From NCBI RefSeq assembly GCF_014697615.1, contig NZ_JACJSD010000023.1:38256-102255 (forward strand): 64,000 nt of DNA, read 5' to 3'. Of this stretch, positions 19,174 to 29,145 are shown piece after piece. The notes under the pieces were generated by a model, which saw only the letters and a program-made list of their open reading frames with translations, was not told the DNA's origin and did no database searches. Origin of the DNA: Nostoc sp. FACHB-280. GTDB taxonomy: Bacteria > Cyanobacteriota > Cyanobacteriia > Cyanobacteriales > Nostocaceae. Position 1 is the first letter of the stretch, and every line of letters begins with the position of its first letter. The position numbers and the translations under genes were made by a program.

Positions 19174-19686
19174 TTAAAATACCTTACCACGCTGTCCACC
19201 GTGCAGAATCGGCATTGTAAACAGCCCCCAAGCCAAACCTGTAATTAACCCAAAGGGTGTAACCAGATAATTATTAAAATCCCATAAGCCAAAAATTTGC
19301 GCTGCTAATTCCAACGGGTAAGCCATCATCAACACACTAGCGAAAGCAGCACCGTTCCAACCATATTGACTTAACCAATAAAAACCTTTACCGCCAGTCA
19401 CAGCATACAGCAGGCGGGTAACTAACAAACCTGTGACAGTGCCATAACAGCGCATACAAACAGCCATGATAAATGGGGGTGCTAAATCTAAGCCCATTTC
19501 TGGTTGCGGACATACATGATTTCCCATGAAATAGATGATGTTCGCAATACCCCCAAGTAACCAGACTCCAGACGCAGCTAAGAAAGGCGCGACTGGCGGG
19601 CCGAAAACCATCCCCGCCAGCAAAAAATCAGCAATAAAACTGACCCAATTAACTTGCAACTCTCTTGTGAAAGCTACTCTAATCAT
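19174..19686 (-). CDS. DUF2085 membrane protein
   Basis: The 170-residue protein has about four hydrophobic segments and the DUF2085 cysteine pattern: NHVCPQPEMGLDL, then MAVCMRCYGTVTGLL. The paired cysteines suggest metal or redox chemistry, but no activity is established. It is immediately downstream (35 bp) of the arginine dihydrolase gene on the same strand. A repeat of the CCTCTGCGCCCTCTGCGTCTC type overlaps its start region. Confidence 0.8.
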   Translation of the reverse strand: MIRVAFTRELQVNWVSFIADFLLAGMVFGPPVAPFLAASGVWLLGGIANIIYFMGNHVCPQPEMGLDLAPPFIMAVCMRCYGTVTGLLVTRLLYAVTGGKGFYWLSQYGWNGAAFASVLMMAYPLELAAQIFGLWDFNNYLVTPFGLITGLAWGLFTMPILHGGQRGKVF

Positions 19687-19721
19687 TCCTCTGCGCCCTC
19701 TGCGTCTCTGTGGTTCGTCTT

Positions 19722-21833
19722 TTAACCTACCACCGCACGATAAGGACTTGTCAACTTATCAAGCTGCTGGATTAACAAACTGAGGAATAAACCCACATCT
19801 GTAACCACACCAACTGATTCAATCGAACCGCGATCGCTCAATTTAGTCACCACAGCCGGGTTAATATCCACACAAACCATTTTCACACCAGATGGGGTCA
19901 TATTCCCCACGCCAATCGAGTGCAGCATCGATGACAACATTAAAATCATCTCTGCACCTTCAAGATGTTTGGCATATTCTTCCTGTGCTTTAATCAAATC
20001 CATTTGGGTATCAGGCAAAGGCCCGTCATCCCGAATGGAACCAGCCAAGACAAACGGCACGTTATTGCGGACGCATTCATACATCACACCGCTATTAATT
20101 GCCCCTGCCTCGACAGCCTTGGCAATGCTGCCATGACGACGAACGCTATTAATTACCTTTAGGTGATGGCGATGTCCACCACGCACTGCAACACCCCGCT
20201 TCATATCTACACCCAGGGATGTCCCCATGATATTCTGCTCGATGTCGTGGACTGCGATCGCATTTCCGCCCAGTAAAGCTTGTACATAACCTTCTCGAAT
20301 CAAGCGAGAAAGATGTTCACCGCCGCCAGTATGAATCACCACAGGGCCAGCCGTGACAACTACTTTACCGCCAGCATCGCGGATTTTACGTAATTCCCAA
20401 GCGACTTGTTCCACCACCAATTCGACGCGGCGTTCGCTGGAAACCCCGGCGGACATAAAGCTGAATTCTTGGGCGTTGCGTTGTTCCCGTGATTCGGTTT
20501 TGCGGATGGTGCGGATACCAAGTACATCGACAACTACCTGTTCCCCCACTTCCAAATCCCGCAGAATTTTACATCTTGCTACTATACCATTAGCACTTTG
20601 AGTAATGGCGATCGCACCGTCCATCCGTTGATTTTCTACCTTCACCCATTGCCCGTTTATCCGCACCTCTGTGGGATAAATGGTGCTGACGTAGAAATCA
20701 TCAGGGGCGACACCAGCCATAATCACAGGTTCCAGTTTCGCATCCCGTTCATCTTGGGGTAAGTCTACCGCACCCAAATCAATTAACAGAGAGATGATTT
20801 CTTCCATCACCTCGTGAGATGGTGCTGATACTTTGACTTCAGCCGCAGAGGTACTTTGGCGCTGTTCTCCCAAGTTGAAATTCAATACTTGGAAGCTTCC
20901 ACCTGTATCAACAATCAAATCTAGGGCGCGGTTAATTAAACCAGAATCTAGTAAATGTCCTTCTAAACGAATAATCCGACTTTCGACAGAAACATTGGCA
21001 TGAACTTCGTCGCGGACTGGTTCTGTCACCCGTAAAGTGAGACATTTAGCTGCACCACCAGCTTTGAGAAATTCGGTGAGGGGTGTTTCTAGAACTCGAA
21101 AACCAACTTCTGCCAAGCGAGATTTTAAAGCATCGCTGGCTTTATTCATAATCACGATACTCTCAACATTCACTGCATTGCAAGCGAAGTTAACAGCATC
21201 GGCTTCAGCAAGGGCTATGCGCTTTTCTGGGGCGACGCGCATTTCAATTAAGCGGTTGGAGTAAGAATCAAACGCGCCGGGATAATACAGTAAATAGCCA
21301 TTCGCTAAGGGACAAAAGCAAGTATCTAAGTGATAGAACCTGTCATCAATTAAACGCAGAGATAACACTTCAATATCCAGCCACTTGGCCAGATATGGGT
21401 GCGAATCTAATTCAGAACGGAAACCATATCCCGCCCATAACCAACGCCCTTCTCTGTCTAGAAGTGCATCACCCGCGCCTTCAAATGGTAAATCTTTGGG
21501 CAGTTCATATACTTTATAACCATTTTCCTCAAACCATTGTTTGAAATATGGTTCTTCTCCCTGGCGTTCTTTGTGTAAAAAGCGGCTGAGAACGACGTTT
21601 TCCCCCAGAACTAAACCAGCGTTGGCGGTAAAAACTAAATCAGGCCAGCCTTTTTGCGGTGTAACTAAATCTACAATGGCATGTTCTTTGAGAATTTGAT
21701 ATAAACCCTGCCACTGTTCAACAGCGCGATCGCGTGAGGATTTGTGAATATTCCCTTCCATCCAAGGATTAATCACATAATCTACATCATAGTGGTCAGG
21801 AGGACACATTAAAAAGCGAATCCGGGAATTCAT
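19722..21833 (-). CDS. argZ: Bifunctional arginine dihydrolase / ornithine cyclodeaminase
   Basis: The 703-residue fusion converts arginine to ornithine plus ammonia and CO2, then ornithine to proline (ArgZ/AgrE type). Residues 1-280 form the guanidine-modifying fold and begin with MCPPDHYDVDYVINPWMEG. His 168 (FYHLD) and Cys 264 (AAKCLTLR) occupy the positions described as catalytic in cyanobacterial ArgZ. Residues about 285-700 form the LOR/SDH-type ornithine cyclodeaminase half, with dinucleotide-binding sequence such as AGPVVIHTGGGEH and GGNAIAVHDIEQN. In Anabaena this protein drains cyanophycin-derived arginine. The length is full. Confidence 0.92.
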   Translation of the reverse strand: MNSRIRFLMCPPDHYDVDYVINPWMEGNIHKSSRDRAVEQWQGLYQILKEHAIVDLVTPQKGWPDLVFTANAGLVLGENVVLSRFLHKERQGEEPYFKQWFEENGYKVYELPKDLPFEGAGDALLDREGRWLWAGYGFRSELDSHPYLAKWLDIEVLSLRLIDDRFYHLDTCFCPLANGYLLYYPGAFDSYSNRLIEMRVAPEKRIALAEADAVNFACNAVNVESIVIMNKASDALKSRLAEVGFRVLETPLTEFLKAGGAAKCLTLRVTEPVRDEVHANVSVESRIIRLEGHLLDSGLINRALDLIVDTGGSFQVLNFNLGEQRQSTSAAEVKVSAPSHEVMEEIISLLIDLGAVDLPQDERDAKLEPVIMAGVAPDDFYVSTIYPTEVRINGQWVKVENQRMDGAIAITQSANGIVARCKILRDLEVGEQVVVDVLGIRTIRKTESREQRNAQEFSFMSAGVSSERRVELVVEQVAWELRKIRDAGGKVVVTAGPVVIHTGGGEHLSRLIREGYVQALLGGNAIAVHDIEQNIMGTSLGVDMKRGVAVRGGHRHHLKVINSVRRHGSIAKAVEAGAINSGVMYECVRNNVPFVLAGSIRDDGPLPDTQMDLIKAQEEYAKHLEGAEMILMLSSMLHSIGVGNMTPSGVKMVCVDINPAVVTKLSDRGSIESVGVVTDVGLFLSLLIQQLDKLTSPYRAVVG

Positions 21834-22001
21834 AAAAATCTTACTAGCGTTATAGATGCTACAAACCTAATTTGGGTATAGTGTCAAATCCGCTACTAAA
21901 CCTCTACCTTGAGATAGTTGAAGGATTTACAAAGGCTTTACACGGAAAGACCAAAGTTACGGCAGTGCGATTCCGTGTTATTCTAGCGCCATTTAGTACG
22001 A

Positions 22002-22433
22002 ATGACGCAGATGAGTGATCTAAAAATTACAATCGATCATCAACCCGATGCAAAAGATATTCGTACTGTCATCAGCCATCTGGTGGAATATAACAACAGT
22101 CAAACACAGCCAGATGTACACGAGCCTTTAGCTATTTGGGTGCGAGATGCTGACAGTACTATTGTGGCTGGATTAATTGGTAAAACAAATTGGGAATGGC
22201 TGTATATTTCGCATCTTTGGGTTTCCGAAACACTGCGAGGTCAAGGATATGGCAGTAAAATGATGCTAGAGGCTGAAAAAACAGCGAAACAACGCGGTTG
22301 TGGCAACGTATACCTAGATACCTTTAGTTTCCAAGCCTTGGGTTTTTACCAACGTCTCGGCTATCAAATATTTGGTGTTCTAGAAGATTTTCCCCCCGGT
22401 CATCAGCGATATTTTTTAGCAAAAAAGCTCTAA
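22002..22433 (+). CDS. GNAT-family N-acetyltransferase
   Basis: The 143-residue protein carries the acetyl-CoA pyrophosphate-binding signature LRGQGYGSKMMLEAEKTAK (the QxxGxG/A loop) near residues 79-97. The C-terminal ALGFYQRLGYQIFGVLEDFP is typical of GNAT enzymes. The acceptor substrate is unknown. It is divergent from argZ, with a 168-bp gap, and convergent with the U32 gene. Confidence 0.88.
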   Translation: MTQMSDLKITIDHQPDAKDIRTVISHLVEYNNSQTQPDVHEPLAIWVRDADSTIVAGLIGKTNWEWLYISHLWVSETLRGQGYGSKMMLEAEKTAKQRGCGNVYLDTFSFQALGFYQRLGYQIFGVLEDFPPGHQRYFLAKKL

Positions 22434-22470
22434 AGCCATTACTAGTGTGACTTTGAACTCCTGCCTTCTA

Positions 22471-25077
22471 CTACAACTTCCTACCGCCGCCAACTGGAGA
22501 TAAACCCAAGGGGCCACGAGTGACACCCAACTGATTTTGTAATTGCAACTCTCGCCAAAGTTGAGAACCAGAAATTTCGCCTTGGAGTAGCTGACGGTAA
22601 CGCTGTATAGTTTTTGTCACTTGTTCTGGTGTTTCATTGACAAACTCAATGCGGAAATGACGTAACCCCAGTTCTACCAGACGCTGTACGTATTCGGCTC
22701 CAGTTTGGGCTGTACCATTAAATACGGTGTTTCGACAACCGGCATCGGCTTGGAGGATGTGTTCACTACCAACGCGATGTCTATCGACAAGCCGCTTCGC
22801 GTCTACGCGTAATTTCACTTCATGTTGCTCACAAGGTCTGCCACAGTTGGTATAATCAGTACCTTCCGAAAGAAAAGCACAAAAAACACAATGTTCCATG
22901 TGAAACATTGGTATGCGCTGGTGAATTGTCACCTCAAACCATTGTGGTGGACAACTGCTCAGTAAGTCTTCTAATTGATTAATATTTAAATCGTAGGATG
23001 CAGTTAGTCTTTCTAAACCAAAGTGCTGCTGATAATAATCTGCTGTTAAAGGGTTAGCAACGTTGAGTGAGAAATCGCCAACGCATCTATCTGCACCAAA
23101 GAATTGTAACTGATCATAATTACGCACCAGATAACCATCAGCATTTGCCGCCCGTACTTGCTGTAAAATCCAGTTTTCCCCAGGTTTGGTAATGCGGGGA
23201 GGTGCAACCCATATTTGAGGGGAGTGGGGAGTGGGAAATTGATGTACTAGTTCTACGGCTTGGCGGTAGGTGCGGGGGTCTTCAAATTCACAGTAGAGAG
23301 TTTCCACACCAGTATTCAAGGCGGCTTGGAGTTGCTTGAGGTTGCGGACTAGAACTATGAGTGCGGGAGATGTGGGAGATGGGGGAGAGATAGCCGGAAG
23401 TAAGTTTTGTAAAGATACATCCGAACGCAATTCCCAGCGTTTGGGTTGACTGCGTAACTCTTCTAACTGGGCGACAATTTCTCGACGCATCCGGTTTAAC
23501 TCACTCACGGGAACCATGACAGCGCCCTGGAGATGATTAGTTAAAGTTCCCAAACAAAAGGGAGTGTTACCCAAACGACCGAACTGTTCTCGCAAACGGT
23601 CTGTATCTAAAGGTTTAGTGTGCGCCTCGACTAGTGCGATCGCAGATTCTACTTGTACGATATTACCAAGTTCATCGCGGGCGATCGCTATCAATAATTG
23701 CCCAACTTCGCCATAAATTTCCAACGATATCGGACGCTGAAATTGCGGGTTGTCACCAGCAAAACTTTGACGCAGTTGTTTATCCAATTCGGGGTCGCTG
23801 GTTTTCCACACCTTATCACCCACATGCACCCGGCGGAAGTTGAGGCTATCTTTGCCAAAAGTGAGTATAACTTCCAGACCTTTGGGTGTCACCGTATAAA
23901 CTCGACCGCCTTCTTCCTTCGCCTCTGGATGACCGCAGTCAAATACAATTCCGTCTCCTGGTTTGACTGGTGCTTCTAACTTAATCGTCACCTGTTCGTG
24001 ACGAACACGGGTAACTTCACCCAAATAAACCCCGCGCTTCTTCCCAAACCGCGCATGAACTAATTCTTGATTATTAATTCCCTTAAACCAGCCAGTATAT
24101 AGCCCACGGGAAAACGCCATTTCCAAGTTGTATTGTTCTTGACCTCTCCCCCAACCCCTCTCCGAAGCGGAGAGGGGAATCTTATTTCCCCCTTCCCTGG
24201 GAGGGAAGGGGGTTAGGGGGTTAGGTCTTTCCAACTCCGCCATCACCTTATCTAAAGCTTCTCGATAAACGCGGGTGACATTTGCAACATATTCCGGTGC
24301 TTTCAACCGCCCTTCAATCTTGAGACTAGTTACCCCAGCCTTGACCAAATCTGGTAATACATCTAACCCTGCCAAATCTTGGGGACTGAGTAAATATTTG
24401 CGTTCCTGCAAATCAACAATTTCACCATCAACGATTAAATCATAAGGCATCCGACAAGCTTGGGCGCACTCACCCCGATTTGCCGAACGTCCACCCAAAG
24501 CTTCACTCGTCAAACACTGACCAGAATAGGCGACACACAAAGCACCATGAACAAAAACTTCTAATGGTAAAGTAGTTGCTTGTTGAATTTTCTGAATTTC
24601 TTTAATAGAACATTCCCGCGCCAGCACTACCAACTGACAGCCGAGAGATTTAGCAAATTCCACTCCAGCCGCACTGGTGATAGTCATCTGAGTGGAAGCA
24701 TGGATAGGAAAATCTGGTGAGAGGTGACGAATCAGACGACAAATACCGACATCCTGCACAATTACCGCATCTACCCCAGCCGCAATAATTGTGCGGAGAT
24801 ATTGCTGTGCCTCGGCTAATTCTTGCGGAAATATCAGGGTATTTACAGTAACATAGCCTTTTACACCCCGCAGGTGTAAAAACTGCATCAATTGCGGTAA
24901 ATCAGCTTCAGTAAAATTTTGCGCCCGCATTCTGGCGTTAAACCTATCTAAACCAAAGTAAATCGCATCAGCCCCATTTTCAACAGCAGCCTTAGCACAT
25001 TCCCAGTTACCTGCTGGCGCAAGTAGTTCAGGACGTTGAAAAGAAGTTTGTGGGTTTTGTGTGCGATCGCTTTTCAT
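22471..25077 (-). CDS. U32 peptidase-family protein, RlhA-like, with inserted repeat
   Basis: The 868-residue protein is a two-module U32 family member. The N-terminal ELLAPAGNWECAKAAVENG and the signature EVFVHGALCVAYSGQC with NRGECAQACR are diagnostic. A Cys-rich C-terminal part (MEHCVFCAFL, NCGRPCEQH) suggests an iron-sulfur or metal site, as in the E. coli rRNA hydroxylation protein RlhA. Residues about 284-312 (PLTPFPPREGGNKIPLSASE and beyond) are encoded by an 87-bp palindromic repeat and do not belong to the family. The reading frame is kept. Start: ATG 25077. Most U32 proteins act in RNA modification rather than proteolysis. Confidence 0.88.
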   Translation of the reverse strand: MKSDRTQNPQTSFQRPELLAPAGNWECAKAAVENGADAIYFGLDRFNARMRAQNFTEADLPQLMQFLHLRGVKGYVTVNTLIFPQELAEAQQYLRTIIAAGVDAVIVQDVGICRLIRHLSPDFPIHASTQMTITSAAGVEFAKSLGCQLVVLARECSIKEIQKIQQATTLPLEVFVHGALCVAYSGQCLTSEALGGRSANRGECAQACRMPYDLIVDGEIVDLQERKYLLSPQDLAGLDVLPDLVKAGVTSLKIEGRLKAPEYVANVTRVYREALDKVMAELERPNPLTPFPPREGGNKIPLSASERGWGRGQEQYNLEMAFSRGLYTGWFKGINNQELVHARFGKKRGVYLGEVTRVRHEQVTIKLEAPVKPGDGIVFDCGHPEAKEEGGRVYTVTPKGLEVILTFGKDSLNFRRVHVGDKVWKTSDPELDKQLRQSFAGDNPQFQRPISLEIYGEVGQLLIAIARDELGNIVQVESAIALVEAHTKPLDTDRLREQFGRLGNTPFCLGTLTNHLQGAVMVPVSELNRMRREIVAQLEELRSQPKRWELRSDVSLQNLLPAISPPSPTSPALIVLVRNLKQLQAALNTGVETLYCEFEDPRTYRQAVELVHQFPTPHSPQIWVAPPRITKPGENWILQQVRAANADGYLVRNYDQLQFFGADRCVGDFSLNVANPLTADYYQQHFGLERLTASYDLNINQLEDLLSSCPPQWFEVTIHQRIPMFHMEHCVFCAFLSEGTDYTNCGRPCEQHEVKLRVDAKRLVDRHRVGSEHILQADAGCRNTVFNGTAQTGAEYVQRLVELGLRHFRIEFVNETPEQVTKTIQRYRQLLQGEISGSQLWRELQLQNQLGVTRGPLGLSPVGGGRKL
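24141..24227. repeat. Palindromic repeat inserted in frame in the U32 gene
   Basis: GACCTCTCCCCCAACCCC faces GGGGTTAGGGGGTTAGGTC. A nested hairpin (CCCTCTCCGAAGCGGAGAGGG) and a second one (CCCCCTTCCCTGGGAGGGAA type) lie inside. The length is exactly 87 bp (29 codons) with no stop in the coding frame, so the gene tolerates it. It resembles dispersed intergenic repeats of Nostoc genomes. Confidence 0.8.
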
Positions 25078-25241
25078 CAGGCTGAGATAGATTTAAATAT
25101 CACCATAGCGATTCTATCAATAAAAACTTGCAGCGATAGATTCCCCGATTGGGCGGTATTTGGTGGGTTAGCCAGTTTTTATCTTGCGGCACCATCTCGC
25201 AGTAGCGATGATAAAGTCAAATATATGTGGAAGTGGGAACT

Positions 25242-25856
25242 ATGACTCAAACCCTACCCAAGTTAGCAACCTTTGAACAATTTATTGATTGGTATCCCTC
25301 AAACGGGGTGCAATATGAGCTACATCAAGGAGTTATTGTTGAAATGCCGCCCCCAACAGGTGAACACGAAAATGTTGTTGGATTTTTAGCAGCACAGATT
25401 ACTTTTCAGTTTTTACAAATGGGACTTCCGTTTCGCATTCCCAAAACTGCCTTGATCAAAATTGAGGGCAATAACTCAACCTATTCTCCCGACATTTTAG
25501 TATTAAATCACGACAATCTTGTGAATGAACCTCTGTGGAGCAAGCAATCGACTGTGATTCAAGCTGCATCTGTACCAATTGTTATCGAAGTCGTTAGCAG
25601 CAATTGGCGAGATGACTACTACGACAAGTTCAGAGATTACGAAGAAATGGGAATTCCTGAGTATTGGATTGTGGACTATGCTGCACTCGGTGGCAAAAGA
25701 TTTACTGGTAATCCTAAACAACAAACTATTACCATTTGTAATTTAGTTGATGGAGATTATCAAATGACTGTGTTTAGGGGCAATGATGTGATTATCTCGC
25801 CTTTATTTCCCCAACTCAAATTGACAGCACAACAAATTTTTGATTCGGCTTTGTAA
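25242..25856 (+). CDS. Uma2-family (DUF820) putative endonuclease
   Basis: The 204-residue protein belongs to the Uma2 family, a PD-(D/E)XK-like fold that is abundant in cyanobacteria and of unknown role. Key elements are LHQGVIVEMPPPTGEHE, YSPDILVLNHD (the Asp), PIVIEVVSSNWRDDYYDKF (Glu and later Asp/Lys) and GIPEYWIVDY. I start at ATG 25242; a GTG at 25227 would add five residues. A second Uma2 gene lies at 39758-40351. Confidence 0.85.
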   Translation: MTQTLPKLATFEQFIDWYPSNGVQYELHQGVIVEMPPPTGEHENVVGFLAAQITFQFLQMGLPFRIPKTALIKIEGNNSTYSPDILVLNHDNLVNEPLWSKQSTVIQAASVPIVIEVVSSNWRDDYYDKFRDYEEMGIPEYWIVDYAALGGKRFTGNPKQQTITICNLVDGDYQMTVFRGNDVIISPLFPQLKLTAQQIFDSAL

Positions 25857-25899
25857 GCTGGCGCATCATACAGGCTAATTATATTGTCACGCAAATTGC

Positions 25900-28800
25900 T
25901 CAGTTTTTAGTTACAGTCGCATCCTTGTGACTAGCAGAAGGACGGCGAGTGGCGTATTTTTTCATTAATTCTTTGACTTGAGTAGCTACTAATGGATGTG
26001 TATCTTGTTGTAATTTTGGCAGGATTTCTAAAAGCACGCGATGGGAAACTGCATTTAAATATGCGATCGCAGCTTCGCGCACAAAGCCAGTAGGATGACG
26101 TAAAGCTAGTAAAATTTCGTGACTAGTTAAGCGAATGCGGCTAACTTGCGCCAAATGCAAACAGCAGGCTAAACACCAATCAGACAGGAAATTATCTAAA
26201 CTTAGCATTCTCCGCAATCGTTCACTGACTGGCATTGGTTCATATTTTACCAATTCGGCTTCTACGAGATAATGCAGTTTTTCTTGGTGCGATCTCTTAT
26301 CTAAAATATTCAACAACAAAGATTTGACGGGCAGTGTCACTGTATGCTCTAAAATTTCTAAACCCCGTGCAATGTTCACCCCAGAATTAGACCTTAAATT
26401 AAAGGCGGCGGCTTGCATTTTTTCTGCTGGATAAAGCAATTTTAACAGCAACAATAACCGTTCTCGTCCATCAATTTCTAGTTCTAACAACGCTTTTTGT
26501 AATAAATCACAAACAATTGCGGCTCTTTGGGATGTGGCATAATTATCGAGAGTTTGTGGTTTTTGTAAGTCCAAATAAGCAGCGTAAATTTCTCCTAAAA
26601 ACTTCAACTCTTGGTCTATTAAAGTTTCGACTCGTGTTTGATAAAAACGGTCTACTCGGCTGTTAGTTTCTGGTTGTTTTTGGACTTTGAGTAAACTACG
26701 CAAAATTTGATATCTCGTTGCACCCCAAGATTTTTCTAAATGTAACCACAGGGCTTCTGTTGCTTGTAGGGTAGGAATTTGGGCTATTGTTCGCCACGCA
26801 TACATCCGTACTATTTCCGGCTTATAAGTATCCGTCGCCAAATGCAACAGCATATCCAAAGCATCATTTTCCAGTTTGGCTAAGGCACGCATCGCCGTGG
26901 TGCGAGTTGATTTATAGTAGAGTGCGGCAATTAAGGCGGAATAGTAATCTTCTAAGCGAGTGGCTGCAATCATTTCCAACACAGCACAGCGCACCCGCAA
27001 AGATTCATCCTGCAACAAATTCGGGATATGAATCCGCAAGGCTTGGAGGTATATTGTTTCTCTGAGGGCTTTGACTCCATTAATGCGTTCTCTTTCTTGT
27101 TTATGGGTCAACATTCTTTGCAGAGTTTTGGTGGCTGCTACCTTTTGAATTGGCGTTCCCTGACGCAAAATTAAAGCGGCTGCGGTAGCGCGAATCAAAG
27201 AATGGTGTCGCGCCTGTAAATATTCTTCTAATTGACTCAAGTTAGGATTGTCTTCCGCCAGCCACACATAACGCAACGCCAAAGCCAGCACTTCTGGATC
27301 AATTTTTTCTGGGGGCTGTTCAATTACCAACCGCACATCCCCAGCATAAGCAGGATTCGCCCCACCAATAAACATTACTTCCAAACTTTGGCGCTGCAAT
27401 TCTGGTGGTAGCTTTAACAGCAGTGGGGCTAAAACTTCGGCGGCTCCATGTGGGTCAATTTGTGCTAAAAGTTCAATACAAGAATGTTTATCTGTGGTAC
27501 TGCCCTTTTCGCCTAAAGCTTTGACTACCCCTTGTTTAAAGATACGCAAGCCAACATTAGAAGCACTTAGTTCTCCCCGTTCGGCACTTAAAACTAACAA
27601 ATCAACATAACGCGATCGCAGTACCCAAACCACCCTTAAACAAGTAGCAGCCGCCAATACTGTTTCACCCACAAATACCCATTCTTGTAAACCAGGGGGA
27701 ACAAATCGATTACACACGAACAAAGTCGCCAAAATCAGTAATCCCGCTCCACCTGTCGCAATGGCTTCGGCTGTTCCCCCAGATAATGCTTGTGCGTGGC
27801 TGCGTAGCCGTTCGGGAATGGGTTGGTATAAAACTGGCCCACTACTCACAACAAAGGTGTAGCGTAGCAATTCATCGCAGAATTTTAACCCGACCAATCC
27901 CCAAAAAATGCCATAGGAATGCAAAGCCGGGAATATATTTAATAAAGCGATCGCCGCAGGAACAACGAAACCAACACTAATTGGTAAAAGTGCAGCTGTG
28001 AAAAATACACCGATTCTTTCAATCAGGCGGCTAGAAACAAACCATTGAGTTCCTAACTCACATAAACCGACAATTCCGCCAAATATACCTAAAAAACTAG
28101 CAAGGTCGCGATCGCCTAAATTAGATTTCAGTTCGCGGAGATATTGAAAATCAACCAACAATCCAATAACTTGTAACAGCCCCACAAAGGCAAATAACTG
28201 CCATGTATAGCGGCGTAGGGGCGCTTGAATCCGCCGATATCGCGAAGCTTGTTCATGGGGAACTTGACGTTGCGGTGCATCAGGAAAAGCGGTGCGATAT
28301 TGGTTACTTAAATAAGCTAAGATAGCTGACCCTAAAACAATCAATACACAAGCAATCAGGATCACCTTCTCTAGTTTGACGAATTGCAAAATCCACGGCA
28401 AACTAAAGCCACTCATCACATCCGCTACTAATAAGCCACTGCTAACTAGTGGGTAAGTACGTTTAATTTCACGGATATTGAAAATTTGATTAGCAACAAT
28501 AGAGGTGTTGAGGTCGTTAACTACATAAAGTCCATCGACCCACAGTCGCAGGATGAATACTAAAATTACGGCTACATAAGAAAGATGTAATCCTTCACGC
28601 AATAATACCAAGAACATCAGCGGTACAACCATACAAGGTGCGATCGCTACTACCACCCAGCGCAACGGAAAAATCTTTTGTAACCAAGAATAAACAAAAA
28701 CTAACCCTGCACCCATCGCCGCACTAGCAATGTACATCCAAGGTAACGGCCCTGCACCATATTGATCTAAAAACAGTGCTACCGTACTATCCTCAGCCCA

Positions 28801-28941
28801 TCGCAACCCAATAGATACAGTTGTGTAAAAGGCAAACATAATCAAAGTTCGTTCGCCTTCCTCTGGCCGCAGATTTACCCACTGTAGCAGTCGTGAAACA
28901 AAACCTTTATTAACAACCAACGAGTAATTTTTCAGTTCCAT
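25900..28941 (-). CDS. Membrane carrier-like domain fused to HEAT repeats
   Basis: The product, about 1013 residues, has two halves. Residues 1 to about 440 hold roughly 10-12 hydrophobic helices, with carrier-like loops (LRWAEDSTVALFLDQYGAG, GLYVVNDLNTSIVANQIF) reminiscent of the ATP/ADP-antiporter-like or MFS superfamily. Residues about 450-1010 are helical HEAT-type repeats (ARHHSLIRATAAALILRQG, ESLRVRCAVLEMIAATRLED, HPTGFVREAAIAYLNAVSH). I start at ATG 28941; a GTG at 28992 would extend it by 17 residues. Substrate and role are unknown. A HEAT scaffold on a carrier suggests regulation or a protein partner at the membrane. Confidence 0.75.
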   Translation of the reverse strand: MELKNYSLVVNKGFVSRLLQWVNLRPEEGERTLIMFAFYTTVSIGLRWAEDSTVALFLDQYGAGPLPWMYIASAAMGAGLVFVYSWLQKIFPLRWVVVAIAPCMVVPLMFLVLLREGLHLSYVAVILVFILRLWVDGLYVVNDLNTSIVANQIFNIREIKRTYPLVSSGLLVADVMSGFSLPWILQFVKLEKVILIACVLIVLGSAILAYLSNQYRTAFPDAPQRQVPHEQASRYRRIQAPLRRYTWQLFAFVGLLQVIGLLVDFQYLRELKSNLGDRDLASFLGIFGGIVGLCELGTQWFVSSRLIERIGVFFTAALLPISVGFVVPAAIALLNIFPALHSYGIFWGLVGLKFCDELLRYTFVVSSGPVLYQPIPERLRSHAQALSGGTAEAIATGGAGLLILATLFVCNRFVPPGLQEWVFVGETVLAAATCLRVVWVLRSRYVDLLVLSAERGELSASNVGLRIFKQGVVKALGEKGSTTDKHSCIELLAQIDPHGAAEVLAPLLLKLPPELQRQSLEVMFIGGANPAYAGDVRLVIEQPPEKIDPEVLALALRYVWLAEDNPNLSQLEEYLQARHHSLIRATAAALILRQGTPIQKVAATKTLQRMLTHKQERERINGVKALRETIYLQALRIHIPNLLQDESLRVRCAVLEMIAATRLEDYYSALIAALYYKSTRTTAMRALAKLENDALDMLLHLATDTYKPEIVRMYAWRTIAQIPTLQATEALWLHLEKSWGATRYQILRSLLKVQKQPETNSRVDRFYQTRVETLIDQELKFLGEIYAAYLDLQKPQTLDNYATSQRAAIVCDLLQKALLELEIDGRERLLLLLKLLYPAEKMQAAAFNLRSNSGVNIARGLEILEHTVTLPVKSLLLNILDKRSHQEKLHYLVEAELVKYEPMPVSERLRRMLSLDNFLSDWCLACCLHLAQVSRIRLTSHEILLALRHPTGFVREAAIAYLNAVSHRVLLEILPKLQQDTHPLVATQVKELMKKYATRRPSASHKDATVTKN

Positions 28942-29011
28942 GCAGTTTAGCTTTCTGATATCACCCTGCAACAATTCAATTGAAAATTGCACTCAGCACC
29001 TAAAAAGCAAG

Positions 29012-29058
29012 AGTCCTGAGCAACTGAGTATTATGTTTCCCACTCAGCTCTCAGGACT
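29012..29058 (-). terminator. Strong hairpin downstream of infC
   Basis: AGTCCTGAG and CTCAGGACT pair, with a second inner arm CTGAGT and ACTCAG. On the reverse strand the stem is followed by CTTGCTTTTT, a modest U-tract. It lies between infC and the carrier-HEAT gene, so it probably terminates infC transcription. Confidence 0.55.
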
Positions 29059-29145
29059 ATCAATTTTTGATAAACTTCTGTGACCTTTAGGTCTTTATGC
29101 TATTGTTTACAGTGAATTATCCGTTGTGTTTCGCAAAGTTAAAGG

